Source: Bacteroidaceae bacterium
GTDB taxonomy: Bacteria; Bacteroidota; Bacteroidia; Bacteroidales; Bacteroidaceae
DNA length: 64,000 nt
Reading direction: 5' to 3'
Assembly (NCBI GenBank): GCA_017442855.1
Contig: JAFSPM010000028.1
Span: forward strand, 1-64,000
A model generated the notes under the pieces. It was not told the DNA's origin and ran no database searches. It was given only the letters and a program-made list of their open reading frames with translations. This document shows positions 7,718-15,633 of the stretch, one piece after another. Position 1 is the stretch's first letter. Every line of letters begins with the position of its first letter. Position numbers and translations under genes: made by a program.

Positions 7718-9235
7718 ATGAGTAATTCAAATGATTCAATGATGTTCTCTCGCAGGAGCTTCGTAAAGACTGGCGCAGCAGCTGTAGCTGGTTTCACAAT
7801 CGCTCCAAGCGTAGTGCTGGGTAAGACCTATGGTCATGTTCCTCCCAGTGATCAGATCAACATCGCTGGTATCGGTTTCGGTAGCCAGGGTGGTGGTGAC
7901 TTGCAGAATATCGCTGATCCAGATGCTCCTGTAAAGCGCTCTGGTATGGGTGGTATGGCTTATGTACCTCGTCAGCCATACGCTGGCATTCAGCTTCAGC
8001 AACAGCGTCGTGCTTCTGACAACATCGTTCAGATGGGTGATTCTGGTAAGGCTCCAATCCACCATGCAAATATCTATGCATTGTGCGATGTGGATACTGA
8101 GTATGCTGCTCATATCTTCAACGCCTACTACAAGGCTAAGAGATATACCGACTTCCGTGAAATGATTGAGAAGGAAAAGGATATTGATGGTGTATTGATC
8201 GGTACTCCTGACCATACTCACGCTATCATCGCTGCTACAGCTATGAAGGCTGGTAAGGCTGTGTTCGTTGAGAAGCCTATGGCAAAGACCATCAAGGAGG
8301 TTCGCTACTTGGCTGAGTTGGCTAAGAAGACTGGCGTTGTAACTCAGATGGGTAACCAGGGTCACAACATCGAAGGTACCTATCAGACCGTTGAGTGGAT
8401 TCGCAGTGGTGTGATTGGAAATGTATCTGAGGTTCACATGTGGTCAAACCGTCCGATGTGGAGACAGGGTTACTTCGATCGTCCTGCAGGACAGGCTATC
8501 CCTCAGAACTTAGATTATGATTTGTGGTTAGGCCCGGCTCCTGAGAAACCATATAACCCAGCAGCACTGCACTTCTCTTGGCGTGGTCTGTGGGACTATG
8601 GTACGGGTGCTATGGGTGACATGGGTGCTCACACCTTCGATGCTCCTATCTGGGCACTGGGTCTGGGTATGCCTGACAAGATCATGGCTACTACCACTCC
8701 TTATAACAATGAATACTTGCCACAGGCTGAGGCTGTGAAGTATCACTTCCCAGCTCGTGAGGTTGACTCACTGGATGGCAAGAAAAAGATCAAGATGCCT
8801 GAGTGCGTTGTAACATGGACCGACGGTGGTATCAAGCCATACCGTCCATTTGAACTGGAGAATGGTCGTGCTCTGCGCGAGTGCCTCTATGTAGGCGACA
8901 AGGGCATGATGATGCACGGAACTCACGGTGCAAGTCCAGAACTCGTTCCTAACCGTCCTAACTTCAAGGAGCCTGCTAAGGTGCTCACTCGTCCGAAGAA
9001 CATCTACGTTGACTGGGTGGAGGCTATTAAGGAAGGTCGCAAGGCAGCCAACGACTTCGAAATTGCTTCTAAGTTGACTGAGATTATGTTGCTGACCAAC
9101 ATCGCAGTAGCAGCTCAGAACACCAACATCACCTTGGAGTACGACGCAGCTAACATGCGCATCACTAACCTTGAGGAAGCTAACAACTACTTCCACTACG
9201 AGTATCGTAAGGGTTGGGAATTACCAGCAATCTAA
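7718..9235 (+). CDS. Tat-exported Gfo/Idh/MocA oxidoreductase
   Basis: 505 residues from the ATG at 7718. A twin-arginine signal (SRRSFVKTGAAAVAGFTIAP) precedes the mature enzyme. Features of the Gfo/Idh/MocA family are an N-terminal NAD(P)-binding Rossmann fold (IAGIGFGSQGGGD), the GTPDHTHA segment, the EKPMAKT motif that carries the catalytic-site Lys, and a C-terminal alpha/beta substrate domain. Secreted family members in Bacteroidales act on sugars, and some (GH109-like) use tightly bound NAD for glycoside cleavage; the substrate here is unknown. About 70 percent identical by eye to the protein at 10598. First gene after the membrane regulator. Confidence 0.88.
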   Translation: MSNSNDSMMFSRRSFVKTGAAAVAGFTIAPSVVLGKTYGHVPPSDQINIAGIGFGSQGGGDLQNIADPDAPVKRSGMGGMAYVPRQPYAGIQLQQQRRASDNIVQMGDSGKAPIHHANIYALCDVDTEYAAHIFNAYYKAKRYTDFREMIEKEKDIDGVLIGTPDHTHAIIAATAMKAGKAVFVEKPMAKTIKEVRYLAELAKKTGVVTQMGNQGHNIEGTYQTVEWIRSGVIGNVSEVHMWSNRPMWRQGYFDRPAGQAIPQNLDYDLWLGPAPEKPYNPAALHFSWRGLWDYGTGAMGDMGAHTFDAPIWALGLGMPDKIMATTTPYNNEYLPQAEAVKYHFPAREVDSLDGKKKIKMPECVVTWTDGGIKPYRPFELENGRALRECLYVGDKGMMMHGTHGASPELVPNRPNFKEPAKVLTRPKNIYVDWVEAIKEGRKAANDFEIASKLTEIMLLTNIAVAAQNTNITLEYDAANMRITNLEEANNYFHYEYRKGWELPAI

Positions 9236-9245
9236 AAAACTATCA

Positions 9246-9282
9246 AAGGGGAAGGTCTCAGTTCAAAAAGGCCTCCCCTTTA
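9246..9282 (+). terminator. intergenic hairpin between oxidoreductase and isomerase
   Basis: AAAGGGGAAGGTC pairs with GGCCTCCCCTTT with one bulge and one G-U. It sits directly after the stop of the first oxidoreductase and within 5 nt of the next ATG. It may be a partial terminator or mRNA-end stabiliser that sets unequal expression of the two genes. Confidence 0.5.
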
Positions 9283-9285
9283 ATT

Positions 9286-10431
9286 ATGAAAAAAAGAATC
9301 ATGGATAAATCAAGACGTGCCTTTTTAGGCAAATCATTTGCAGCTATCGGTGCCGCTGCGTTGGCACCCCAACTGCTCTCTTCATGCGAAGGCAATGCAG
9401 CTGCTCCTGCAGCTGACGGCAAGCCAAATTCAGTGTTCAACGGTGTGGCTATAGGTACCATTACTTATAGCTGGCGTTCTATGCCTGGTGGCTTGGAGAA
9501 TATTGTTAAGTATTGCAAGGAAACAGGCATCAGTACTCTCGAGTTGATGAGTAATGACCTCGAGGCTTACCTCGGCATTCCAGAAAGTCCGATGCAGCGT
9601 ATCATGGCTGAGGCTAGAGCTGCTCAGGCAGCTGCTGCTCCTGCAGCTGCCGCTCCTGGTCCTGGCGGTCCTGGTGCTCCTGGTGCAGGTGGCCCAGGTG
9701 CAGGTGGTCCTGGTGCAGGTGGCCCTGGTGGTCCTGGCGGTTTCCGCCGTCCAAGTTTCACCCCAGAACAGCAAGCTGAGATTGACAAGTACAATGAAGA
9801 TGTGAAGAAATGGCGTGCCAATATTGATATGGACAAGGTGGCTGCTGCCAAGAAATATCTGGATGACAATGGCATCGAGGCTCACATCGTGAAGTTCTCT
9901 CCGGGCAACTGGGAACCTGAAATGATTGACTATGCATTCAAGGTAGCTAAGGCTATGGGTGCAAAGGGTGTATCTGATGAGTTGAGCGTTGAGTCTGCTA
10001 AGAACATGGCTCCTTTCGCTGAGAAGTATGGTTTGAAGGCTATCTTCCACAACCACATGCAGTATGCCGAGGATCCTAACGCTTGCGATCCAGTATTGGC
10101 AGTTTCTCCTGCTGTTGCCCTGAACTTCGATGCTGGTCACTTCTTTGGTTCAACAGGTCGTAACCCAATCGAAATGATCGAGAAGTACCACGATCGTATC
10201 GTCAGCATCCATATCAAGGATAAGACTGGTCCTCAGACCCAGCCAACTCCAAACCAGAATCAGGTATGGGGTCAGGGCGAGATGCCTTTGGCAGAAGTGC
10301 TGAACTACATCAAGGAGAAGAAGTATCCTATCTACTGCGATATCGAGCTCGAGTATGATGTGAAGCCTTGGTCTGACGCTGTAAAGGAGGTAAAGACTTG
10401 CGTTAATTATGCGCGTCAGATCCTTCTCTAA
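9286..10431 (+). CDS. Tat-exported xylose-isomerase-like TIM-barrel protein
   Basis: 381 residues from 9286 (an ATG at 9301 is also possible). A twin-arginine signal (KSRRAFLGKSFAAIGAAALAP) ends in LLSSC, so it may be a Tat lipoprotein. The mature part fits the sugar phosphate isomerase/epimerase (AP endonuclease 2-like) TIM barrel: IGTITYSWR, the metal-ligand strand AIFHNHMQYA, LNFDAGHFF, SIHIKDKTG and YCDIELEYD. An insert of Ala, Gly and Pro (about residues 112-155) interrupts the barrel. It sits between two oxidoreductase paralogues, so a shared role in modifying a periplasmic sugar is likely. The reaction is unknown. Confidence 0.85.
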   Translation: MKKRIMDKSRRAFLGKSFAAIGAAALAPQLLSSCEGNAAAPAADGKPNSVFNGVAIGTITYSWRSMPGGLENIVKYCKETGISTLELMSNDLEAYLGIPESPMQRIMAEARAAQAAAAPAAAAPGPGGPGAPGAGGPGAGGPGAGGPGGPGGFRRPSFTPEQQAEIDKYNEDVKKWRANIDMDKVAAAKKYLDDNGIEAHIVKFSPGNWEPEMIDYAFKVAKAMGAKGVSDELSVESAKNMAPFAEKYGLKAIFHNHMQYAEDPNACDPVLAVSPAVALNFDAGHFFGSTGRNPIEMIEKYHDRIVSIHIKDKTGPQTQPTPNQNQVWGQGEMPLAEVLNYIKEKKYPIYCDIELEYDVKPWSDAVKEVKTCVNYARQILL

Positions 10432-10460
10432 GAAAAACAAACTTTCCTTTTATCATGAAT

Positions 10461-10495
10461 AAGCCTCTCAACCCATGGTTGAGGGGCTTTTTCTT
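10461..10495 (+). terminator. terminator after TIM-barrel gene
   Basis: AAGCCTCTCAACC pairs with GGTTGAGGGGCTT (one G-U) around a 3-nt loop and is followed by TTTTTC. It separates the first two genes from the second oxidoreductase, which therefore needs its own promoter in 10496-10597. Confidence 0.85.
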
Positions 10496-10597
10496 TGTTA
10501 AATATAGAAGAAATAGCACAACGTATTTATTTTTTTATTACATTTACACCAAATTCGTACATTAACGGATCATTGTTTCATTTAATATAGTTTTATT

Positions 10598-12079
10598 ATG
10601 AACGTTACTCGTAGAAACTTTTTGAAGACAGGAGCAGCTGCTGTAGCAGGTTTTACCATTGCTCCAAACATCATCTTGGGTAAGTCTCATGGTCACATGG
10701 CTCCAAGTGACACTCCTAACATCGCAGCTGTTGGTGTAGGTAGTCAGGGTGGTGGCGATATCCAGAACATCGCTGACCCAGATGAGAAGATTGGCAGAAG
10801 ACCTAATCCAGACCGTAAGTACGGTGGTTGGGTATCTCCAAATTTCGCAGGTCTGGCACCTGAGAGAAGAATGGTTGATCAGGGTGTGCAGATGGGTGAT
10901 GCAGGCAAGCAGCCTATTCATCATGCTAACATCTATGCACTTTGCGACGTTGACTTGGACTATGCTGGTCATATCATGGCTGGCTATCCAAAGGCTAAGA
11001 GGTATCAGGACTTCCGCAAGATGCTTGATGAGATTGGTAAGGAAATCGATGGTGTATTGATTGGTACTCCTGACCACACTCACGCTCTCATCGCTGCTTA
11101 TGCTATGTTGCAGGGCAAGGCTGTATTCGTTGAGAAGCCTATGGCTAAGACTATCGAAGAGGTTCGCTACCTGCGCGATTTGGCTAAGAAGACTGGTGTT
11201 GTTACTCAGATGGGTAACCAGGGACACAACATCGAGGGTACTTACCAGACTGTTGAGTGGATCCGTAGCGGTGCCATCGGTGATGTAACCGAGGTTCACA
11301 TGTGGTCAGACCGTCCTGTATGGCGTCAGGGTGATTACAAGCGTCCTGAGGGTGAGGCTATTCCTAAGAATCTGGACTACGACCTGTGGTTAGGCCCGGC
11401 TCCTCTGAAGCCTTACAACCATGAAGCTTGCCACTTCGCTTGGCGTGGTATGTGGGACTATGGTACTGGTGCAATGGGTGACATGGGTGCTCACACCTTC
11501 GATGCTCCTATCTGGGCATTAGGTCTGGGTATGCCAGATACCATCCAGGCAACTACCACTCCGTTTAACGATGAGTATCTGCCTATCACTGAGCTTTGCG
11601 AATATCACTTCCCTGCTCGTACTGTTGATGGCAAGAAGATGCCTGAGGTTACAGTATATTGGACAGATGGTGGCGTTAAGTTGTCTCGTCCAAAAGAATT
11701 GGAAGCTAACCGCCAGTTGAAGGAGTGCTTGTACATTGGTACAAAGGGTATGTTGATGCACGGTACTCACGGTGCAACTCCTGAGTTTATCCCTGCTCGT
11801 CCAGGATGGAAGGAACCAGAGAAGACTCTGAAGCGTCCTAAGAACATCTATGTTGACTGGGTTGAGGCTATCAAGGAGAAGCGTCAGGCTGCTAACAACT
11901 TCGATGTAGCTGCTAAGCTGACTGAGATTATGTTGCTGACTAACATTGCAGTTTTGTCACAGCGTCGTAACATTACCTTGGAATATGATGCTAACAAGAT
12001 GCAGATTACCAATCTGCCTGAGGCTAATCAGTTCTTCCGTCGCGAATATCGTCATGGCTGGGAACTGCCTAAGTTCTAA
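10598..12079 (+). CDS. Tat-exported Gfo/Idh/MocA oxidoreductase, paralogue
   Basis: 493 residues with a Tat signal (TRRNFLKTGAAAVAGFTIAP). It has the same domain plan as the protein at 7718: Rossmann segment AAVGVGSQGGGD, GTPDHTHA, EKPMAKT, GNQGHNIEGTYQTVEW and a C-terminal substrate domain. Long identical blocks show a fairly recent duplication. The regions after the Tat signal and around RPNPDRKYGGW differ, which hints at different substrates. A terminator lies upstream and a strong one downstream, so it is a single-gene unit. No clear promoter box was found; TACATTTA near 10545 is a weak candidate. Confidence 0.88.
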   Translation: MNVTRRNFLKTGAAAVAGFTIAPNIILGKSHGHMAPSDTPNIAAVGVGSQGGGDIQNIADPDEKIGRRPNPDRKYGGWVSPNFAGLAPERRMVDQGVQMGDAGKQPIHHANIYALCDVDLDYAGHIMAGYPKAKRYQDFRKMLDEIGKEIDGVLIGTPDHTHALIAAYAMLQGKAVFVEKPMAKTIEEVRYLRDLAKKTGVVTQMGNQGHNIEGTYQTVEWIRSGAIGDVTEVHMWSDRPVWRQGDYKRPEGEAIPKNLDYDLWLGPAPLKPYNHEACHFAWRGMWDYGTGAMGDMGAHTFDAPIWALGLGMPDTIQATTTPFNDEYLPITELCEYHFPARTVDGKKMPEVTVYWTDGGVKLSRPKELEANRQLKECLYIGTKGMLMHGTHGATPEFIPARPGWKEPEKTLKRPKNIYVDWVEAIKEKRQAANNFDVAAKLTEIMLLTNIAVLSQRRNITLEYDANKMQITNLPEANQFFRREYRHGWELPKF

Positions 12080-12095
12080 TATTAGCGATAGAAAT

Positions 12096-12133
12096 AAAAA
12101 AGAAGGTAGTCCAATTGGGCTACCTTCTTTTTT
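12096..12133. terminator. bidirectional terminator between convergent genes
   Basis: AAAAAAGAAGGTAG pairs with CTACCTTCTTTTTT, with A and T tracts on both sides. It ends the oxidoreductase (+) and the VOC gene (-). Confidence 0.88.
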
Positions 12134-12522
12134 TATAGTTTCTCGCAAAACTCTATGATTTCTTTATTAGGGCCTTCAATTTTGAAGTACTTAATTCCTC
12201 GCTCCCAATAGGGCAATTCATGAATAGGCGAATCGCATATATAGAAGCCTTTCGATTTAACTACTTCATATAATCCCTCAATATTCTTTACGTCGATGGC
12301 TATATGCTCAAACGAACCTGCTTGCATGGCTGCTGGCTCTTTGTCGTAAGTTTCTATCTGTAAATTGCCAAGTTGTAGGAATGCAACTTGTTGCCCGTTG
12401 CCATTGGTACGCTGATATACCACCTCAAACCCCAAGGATTGATAAAAATCGATGGTCTTATTTATATCCAATGTGGGAACTCCAATATGTTGAAGCCCTG
12501 TGCAGAAATCTTTAATGTCCAT
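12133..12522 (-). CDS. VOC (glyoxalase-like) family protein
   Basis: 129 residues starting at the ATG at 12522. The upstream stop codon overlaps this start by one base (TAATG), the arrangement for coupled translation, so the longer frame from 12543 is rejected. The vicinal-oxygen-chelate fold is seen in GLQHIGVPTLDINKTIDFYQSLGFEVV and FEHIAIDV...IEGPNKEIIEF. His17-like, Glu and His residues can hold a metal as in glyoxalase I or dioxygenases. The substrate is unknown. Last gene of a three-gene operon. Confidence 0.82.
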   Translation of the reverse strand: MDIKDFCTGLQHIGVPTLDINKTIDFYQSLGFEVVYQRTNGNGQQVAFLQLGNLQIETYDKEPAAMQAGSFEHIAIDVKNIEGLYEVVKSKGFYICDSPIHELPYWERGIKYFKIEGPNKEIIEFCEKL

Positions 12523-12887
12523 TATTCCAGTGCCTTTTTCCATTCTTCAAAAAGAATACTCTCGGCTTTGTTCTCCACGCAGTCAGCATTGATGACATTG
12601 GTTACAAACTGACTGAGCGTTAACTTAATAACACTTTGTTCTGCTGGGTTGAAACCGCTGAGCAAATCTTTTGTATCATTCACGATATCTTCCAACTTGT
12701 AGTGCTTTTGAAGCGAACTTTCCAATTCAGCCTTAACATCATCAACAGGACCTATAGCTGCCAGTTTGTCAATGAATCCCTCAATGAAGTTCTTTTCACG
12801 CACATCATATCTCCCATCGGCGTGAGCAAAAAACAGACCTGTCTTGGCCACAAGCCATATCACTTTCTCAATAGGTTTGGTATCCAT
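12522..12887 (-). CDS. TerB-like protein
   Basis: 121 residues, all helical in prediction by eye. KTGLFFAHADGRYDVREKNFIEGFIDKL resembles the TerB/DjlA acidic helix motif, in which an Asp-Gly segment precedes a helix with Glu and Phe. The family binds metal and occurs with tellurite or stress proteins, but the biochemical role is unclear. It starts 8 nt after the repeat-rich protein and ends overlapping the VOC gene, so the three genes are one operon. The TerB call rests on pattern only. Confidence 0.6.
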   Translation of the reverse strand: MDTKPIEKVIWLVAKTGLFFAHADGRYDVREKNFIEGFIDKLAAIGPVDDVKAELESSLQKHYKLEDIVNDTKDLLSGFNPAEQSVIKLTLSQFVTNVINADCVENKAESILFEEWKKALE

Positions 12888-12895
12888 AATTGTTA

Positions 12896-13381
12896 TTATT
12901 TAGCGCTACCGAATGCATTTGATGCCATTCCGATAACAGAGATTACACTTTGAGCTATTTCACCGATATTAGCATTTGATAAGTTGCCCGCCAGACCGCC
13001 GCTAGGCTGAGAACCACCCACCAATGCACCTAATATAGAGCCGAGGTCTAAACCTCCGCTTTTACCTGTAGCAGCACCTAAAATACTTCCTAAGTCTATG
13101 CCGCCCTTACTTGTAGCTGCACCTAAGATACTACCCAAGTCGATACCACCTTTACTCTCAGTGCTAGCTGGGATACCGTTGATGGTGTCCAGTTCCTTTG
13201 AGATGTCAATCCCCTTGCGTGTGGGTTGCTGTGTCGTTGTCTTGTTGGTAGTGGTTGGTTTTTTGGTAGCCTGCTGGCTTGTCTGTCCGCCTAGTACCTG
13301 ACCTAAAATGTCGCCCAGTGCACCACTAGCAGCGCCGCCAGATGTGACAGAATTCAGAATATTACCTAATAGATCTCCCAT
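12896..13381 (-). CDS. repeat-rich hypothetical protein (GGIDLGSILGA repeats)
   Basis: 161 residues without a signal peptide. The N-terminal MGDLLGNILNSV...GALGDILGQVLGG looks like a DUF937-type start. A Thr/Lys/Gln-rich linker (about 35-55) follows, and then three tandem copies of S/G-K-GGIDLGSILGA-A/L (about 76-125). The C-terminal helix is AQSVISVIGMASNAFGS. The even Gly-Ile-Leu pattern suggests a self-associating or membrane-associating protein. First gene of the operon with TerB-like and VOC genes. I do not recognise a function. Confidence 0.6.
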   Translation of the reverse strand: MGDLLGNILNSVTSGGAASGALGDILGQVLGGQTSQQATKKPTTTNKTTTQQPTRKGIDISKELDTINGIPASTESKGGIDLGSILGAATSKGGIDLGSILGAATGKSGGLDLGSILGALVGGSQPSGGLAGNLSNANIGEIAQSVISVIGMASNAFGSAK

Positions 13382-13468
13382 AATGAACCATTATTAAAAG
13401 ATGAAACAATTTCGACCTTAAATATACACTTTATTTATAAATAATGAAAGAGCTGACATGGTTTTTAA

Positions 13469-14593
13469 TCAAAAATCTTTGAGATTCTCATCGTCACCTT
13501 GAAAGAAATGTTCCTCTTTGCTCCGTTTGAGATAGCCTTCAGCTGCTTCTATCCATCGTTTATATCTATCGGGGTTCGCACTCTTTTGAGCATTATTAAT
13601 GAACATCTTGAAATGTCTGTCTGCATTGGCTCTATCATGTATAATGGTGTAGAGGTATGCGATGTGATAGATATCAGTCAACCTATCAGGTTTGTAGGTT
13701 AGTGAGCGCTTGTAGTCATCAATAGCATCCTCAAATTTGAAAATGCGTATGTTGGCATTGGCACGAGTATTATAGAGTGACCACATTAGTGTCTCATCTG
13801 GCAATATCTTCTCAATAGCTTGAGAAATGATGTTCACTCCTTCCTGCTCGTTCCCGTTCAGCTTAGATGCCACAATACCATATTGCGCGAGGATATACTG
13901 ATTTTTGTATCGGTCTTTCCTAGCCGCTATCTTCAGGCAGTCGTATGACTCTTGCAAACTATCTACACGGGCGTAAGCCAGCCCCATATAGTAGTTGGTC
14001 GTTGTGGAGTTGTCGCCCGCATTTCTAAGTTTACGGTATTCTTCAAGTGATTCTTCATATTCTCCTGTTTGATATAGTAGATAAGCCTTCAAACCATTCA
14101 CTGCCATGTTCTCGTCATCATAGAGGCAGAAATCATCTAATACTACCAAGGCTGAGTCCGACATATCCCGATCTTCGTAGTTTTTAGCCAAATTGATAAT
14201 ATTGTTGGCATTCTCTATATTCTTCTTGGCTATAATCTTTTCATACACCAATGCAGAATCGGCGTTGTTCAATTTCTCATGGCTTTTAGCGATAAGAACA
14301 AGGTCTGCTTCCAAACTGTCTTTGTTGAGCAATGATTGACTGATATTGATACTCTTTCTATAAACTCCTCGGTCATAATATACACTGGCGATGTCGCGCA
14401 TGATGCTGTCGGAAGGATGTAGTTCGTATGCTTTTTCTAGAAGTTGTAGAGCCTTCTTGTTATTCGAAGCGTCCTTATATTTCATTCCTTGCAGATAGAT
14501 AGTTTGCCAGTCGTTTTCTTGAATAGAGTTTTGTCCCCATGCAGTGGAGAAACTCCAACAAATCAGTAGTGTGTAAATCAGATATTTTTTCAT
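13469..14593 (-). CDS. secreted tetratricopeptide-repeat protein
   Basis: 374 residues. A signal peptide (MKKYLIYTLLICWSFSTAWG) is followed by TPR helices throughout (for example KKALQLLEKAYELHPSDS, ALVYEKIIAKKN, EESLEEYRKLRNAGDNS, DAIDDYKRSLTYKPDR). TPR arrays are protein-interaction scaffolds, here likely in the periplasm. It follows the DUF6624 gene by 9 nt and is probably its operon partner. No catalytic domain is seen. Confidence 0.75.
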   Translation of the reverse strand: MKKYLIYTLLICWSFSTAWGQNSIQENDWQTIYLQGMKYKDASNNKKALQLLEKAYELHPSDSIMRDIASVYYDRGVYRKSINISQSLLNKDSLEADLVLIAKSHEKLNNADSALVYEKIIAKKNIENANNIINLAKNYEDRDMSDSALVVLDDFCLYDDENMAVNGLKAYLLYQTGEYEESLEEYRKLRNAGDNSTTTNYYMGLAYARVDSLQESYDCLKIAARKDRYKNQYILAQYGIVASKLNGNEQEGVNIISQAIEKILPDETLMWSLYNTRANANIRIFKFEDAIDDYKRSLTYKPDRLTDIYHIAYLYTIIHDRANADRHFKMFINNAQKSANPDRYKRWIEAAEGYLKRSKEEHFFQGDDENLKDF

Positions 14594-14603
14594 TTTGATC
14601 TCG

Positions 14604-15521
14604 TTATCTGTATATTTTCATCTTTCTTAGATAGTCTTTCAAAGGTTCCATGCCCATTTCACTTCGCCATTCATCCACTTTGGATTCGTCAAGCAACTGA
14701 TAGAGTCTTGGATTGCCACGCTCGTCTTCCTCGATCTGTGAACCATAGCGTTGAGGTTTTCCCTCAAACATATTAATTCGGTCCTCCATCATGGCTACAC
14801 CTTCTTTGGATATGTCGCCCTTTTTGGCTGCTTCATGAAACAAAGGTAAGTATTTTTTCTGAGTATTTACGTCTGAATGTTGTATGACAGCCCAGAATGT
14901 GCCGACGGCATTACCCACTTTGTCCCTTCCTACCAATCCTTTTGAATCTAAAATCTTGCATATTTGCTCTTGATTGATTTTATCTACCCGTTGCATTTCG
15001 TGCAAGGCTTCAGCTTCCGCGATGGAGTCGTGGGGTTGGCGGTTGTGTGCTGCCAAGAATGCTATCCTCACTTCTTGATCAGTCTTCATGATTATTTGAA
15101 GTCTGCGTCGTAAAGGCTTGTCAAAGTTTGCTTCAATACGGTGCTTCCTAGTACTAAGGCTGTCAAGCAAAATTTGCCATCGGCTATCTCCATGCAAAGA
15201 AATGAGGTCTTCGTCATTGGCAATATTATCAGAATACCAGTCCTTCTCTTGGTATAGTTTGGTATAGAGCCTGCTAAAAGCTGTCTCTGGGTCATTAGCC
15301 ATAGCTGCTGCGCAGGCTCCATTGTATCTGTGTTGAGGCTGTACAAATTCCGTCATCTGCAGGGCTTCACCGAATTCGTGGCTGGCAGCTTTGTATTCAC
15401 CTAACATAAACAGAGAGTCTGCCTTTATGGTCAACTCCACATACTTTCTACTGTATTGAGCTGTTGCCCAAGAAGGAATCACCAGTAGAATCAGTGTCAA
15501 GAGTGCTTTAACGTCAAACAT
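14604..15521 (-). CDS. secreted DUF6624-type protein
   Basis: 305 residues with a signal peptide (VKALLTLILLVIPSWATA). Residues 25-105 look TPR-like (AASHEFGEALQM). The rest fits DUF6624, with TDQEVR, VGNAVGTFWAVIQHSD, MMEDRINMFEGKPQRYGSQIEED. The conserved Asp, Gln-His and Gln near the end look like active-site residues, but no activity is known. First gene of a two-gene unit with its own promoter at 15550-15580. Confidence 0.7.
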   Translation of the reverse strand: MFDVKALLTLILLVIPSWATAQYSRKYVELTIKADSLFMLGEYKAASHEFGEALQMTEFVQPQHRYNGACAAAMANDPETAFSRLYTKLYQEKDWYSDNIANDEDLISLHGDSRWQILLDSLSTRKHRIEANFDKPLRRRLQIIMKTDQEVRIAFLAAHNRQPHDSIAEAEALHEMQRVDKINQEQICKILDSKGLVGRDKVGNAVGTFWAVIQHSDVNTQKKYLPLFHEAAKKGDISKEGVAMMEDRINMFEGKPQRYGSQIEEDERGNPRLYQLLDESKVDEWRSEMGMEPLKDYLRKMKIYR

Positions 15522-15549
15522 AATAGTTATATATGAAAGTTTAGTAATG

Positions 15550-15580
15550 CAAACTTACGATAATATCGTAACTATACAAA
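15550..15580 (-). promoter_or_regulatory. promoter of DUF6624-TPR operon
   Basis: On the minus strand, TTTG (15580-15577), a 19-nt spacer and TAAGTTTG (15557-15550) match the Bacteroidetes consensus. The leader is about 22 nt. Confidence 0.8.
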
Positions 15581-15633
15581 TAATTAGACGTTAATATTCG
15601 TTAACTCTGCAACTGATAGAACGTGATAGTAGT

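Noticed and set aside
9430-10140. 236-residue minus-strand frame rich in Thr and Arg opposite the TIM-barrel gene
   Set aside because: Its low-complexity part is only the reverse of the Gly-Pro-Ala-coding repeats.
7736-11299. Long minus-strand open frames (233 and 245 residues) opposite both oxidoreductase genes, similar to each other
   Set aside because: They are the antisense of conserved coding sequence with strong codon bias. Their likeness follows from the likeness of the sense genes. No promoter or start context was found.
12523-12543. Longer start (12543) for the VOC gene
   Set aside because: It lies inside the upstream gene. The TAATG overlap at 12522 gives a coupled start and the usual family N-terminus.
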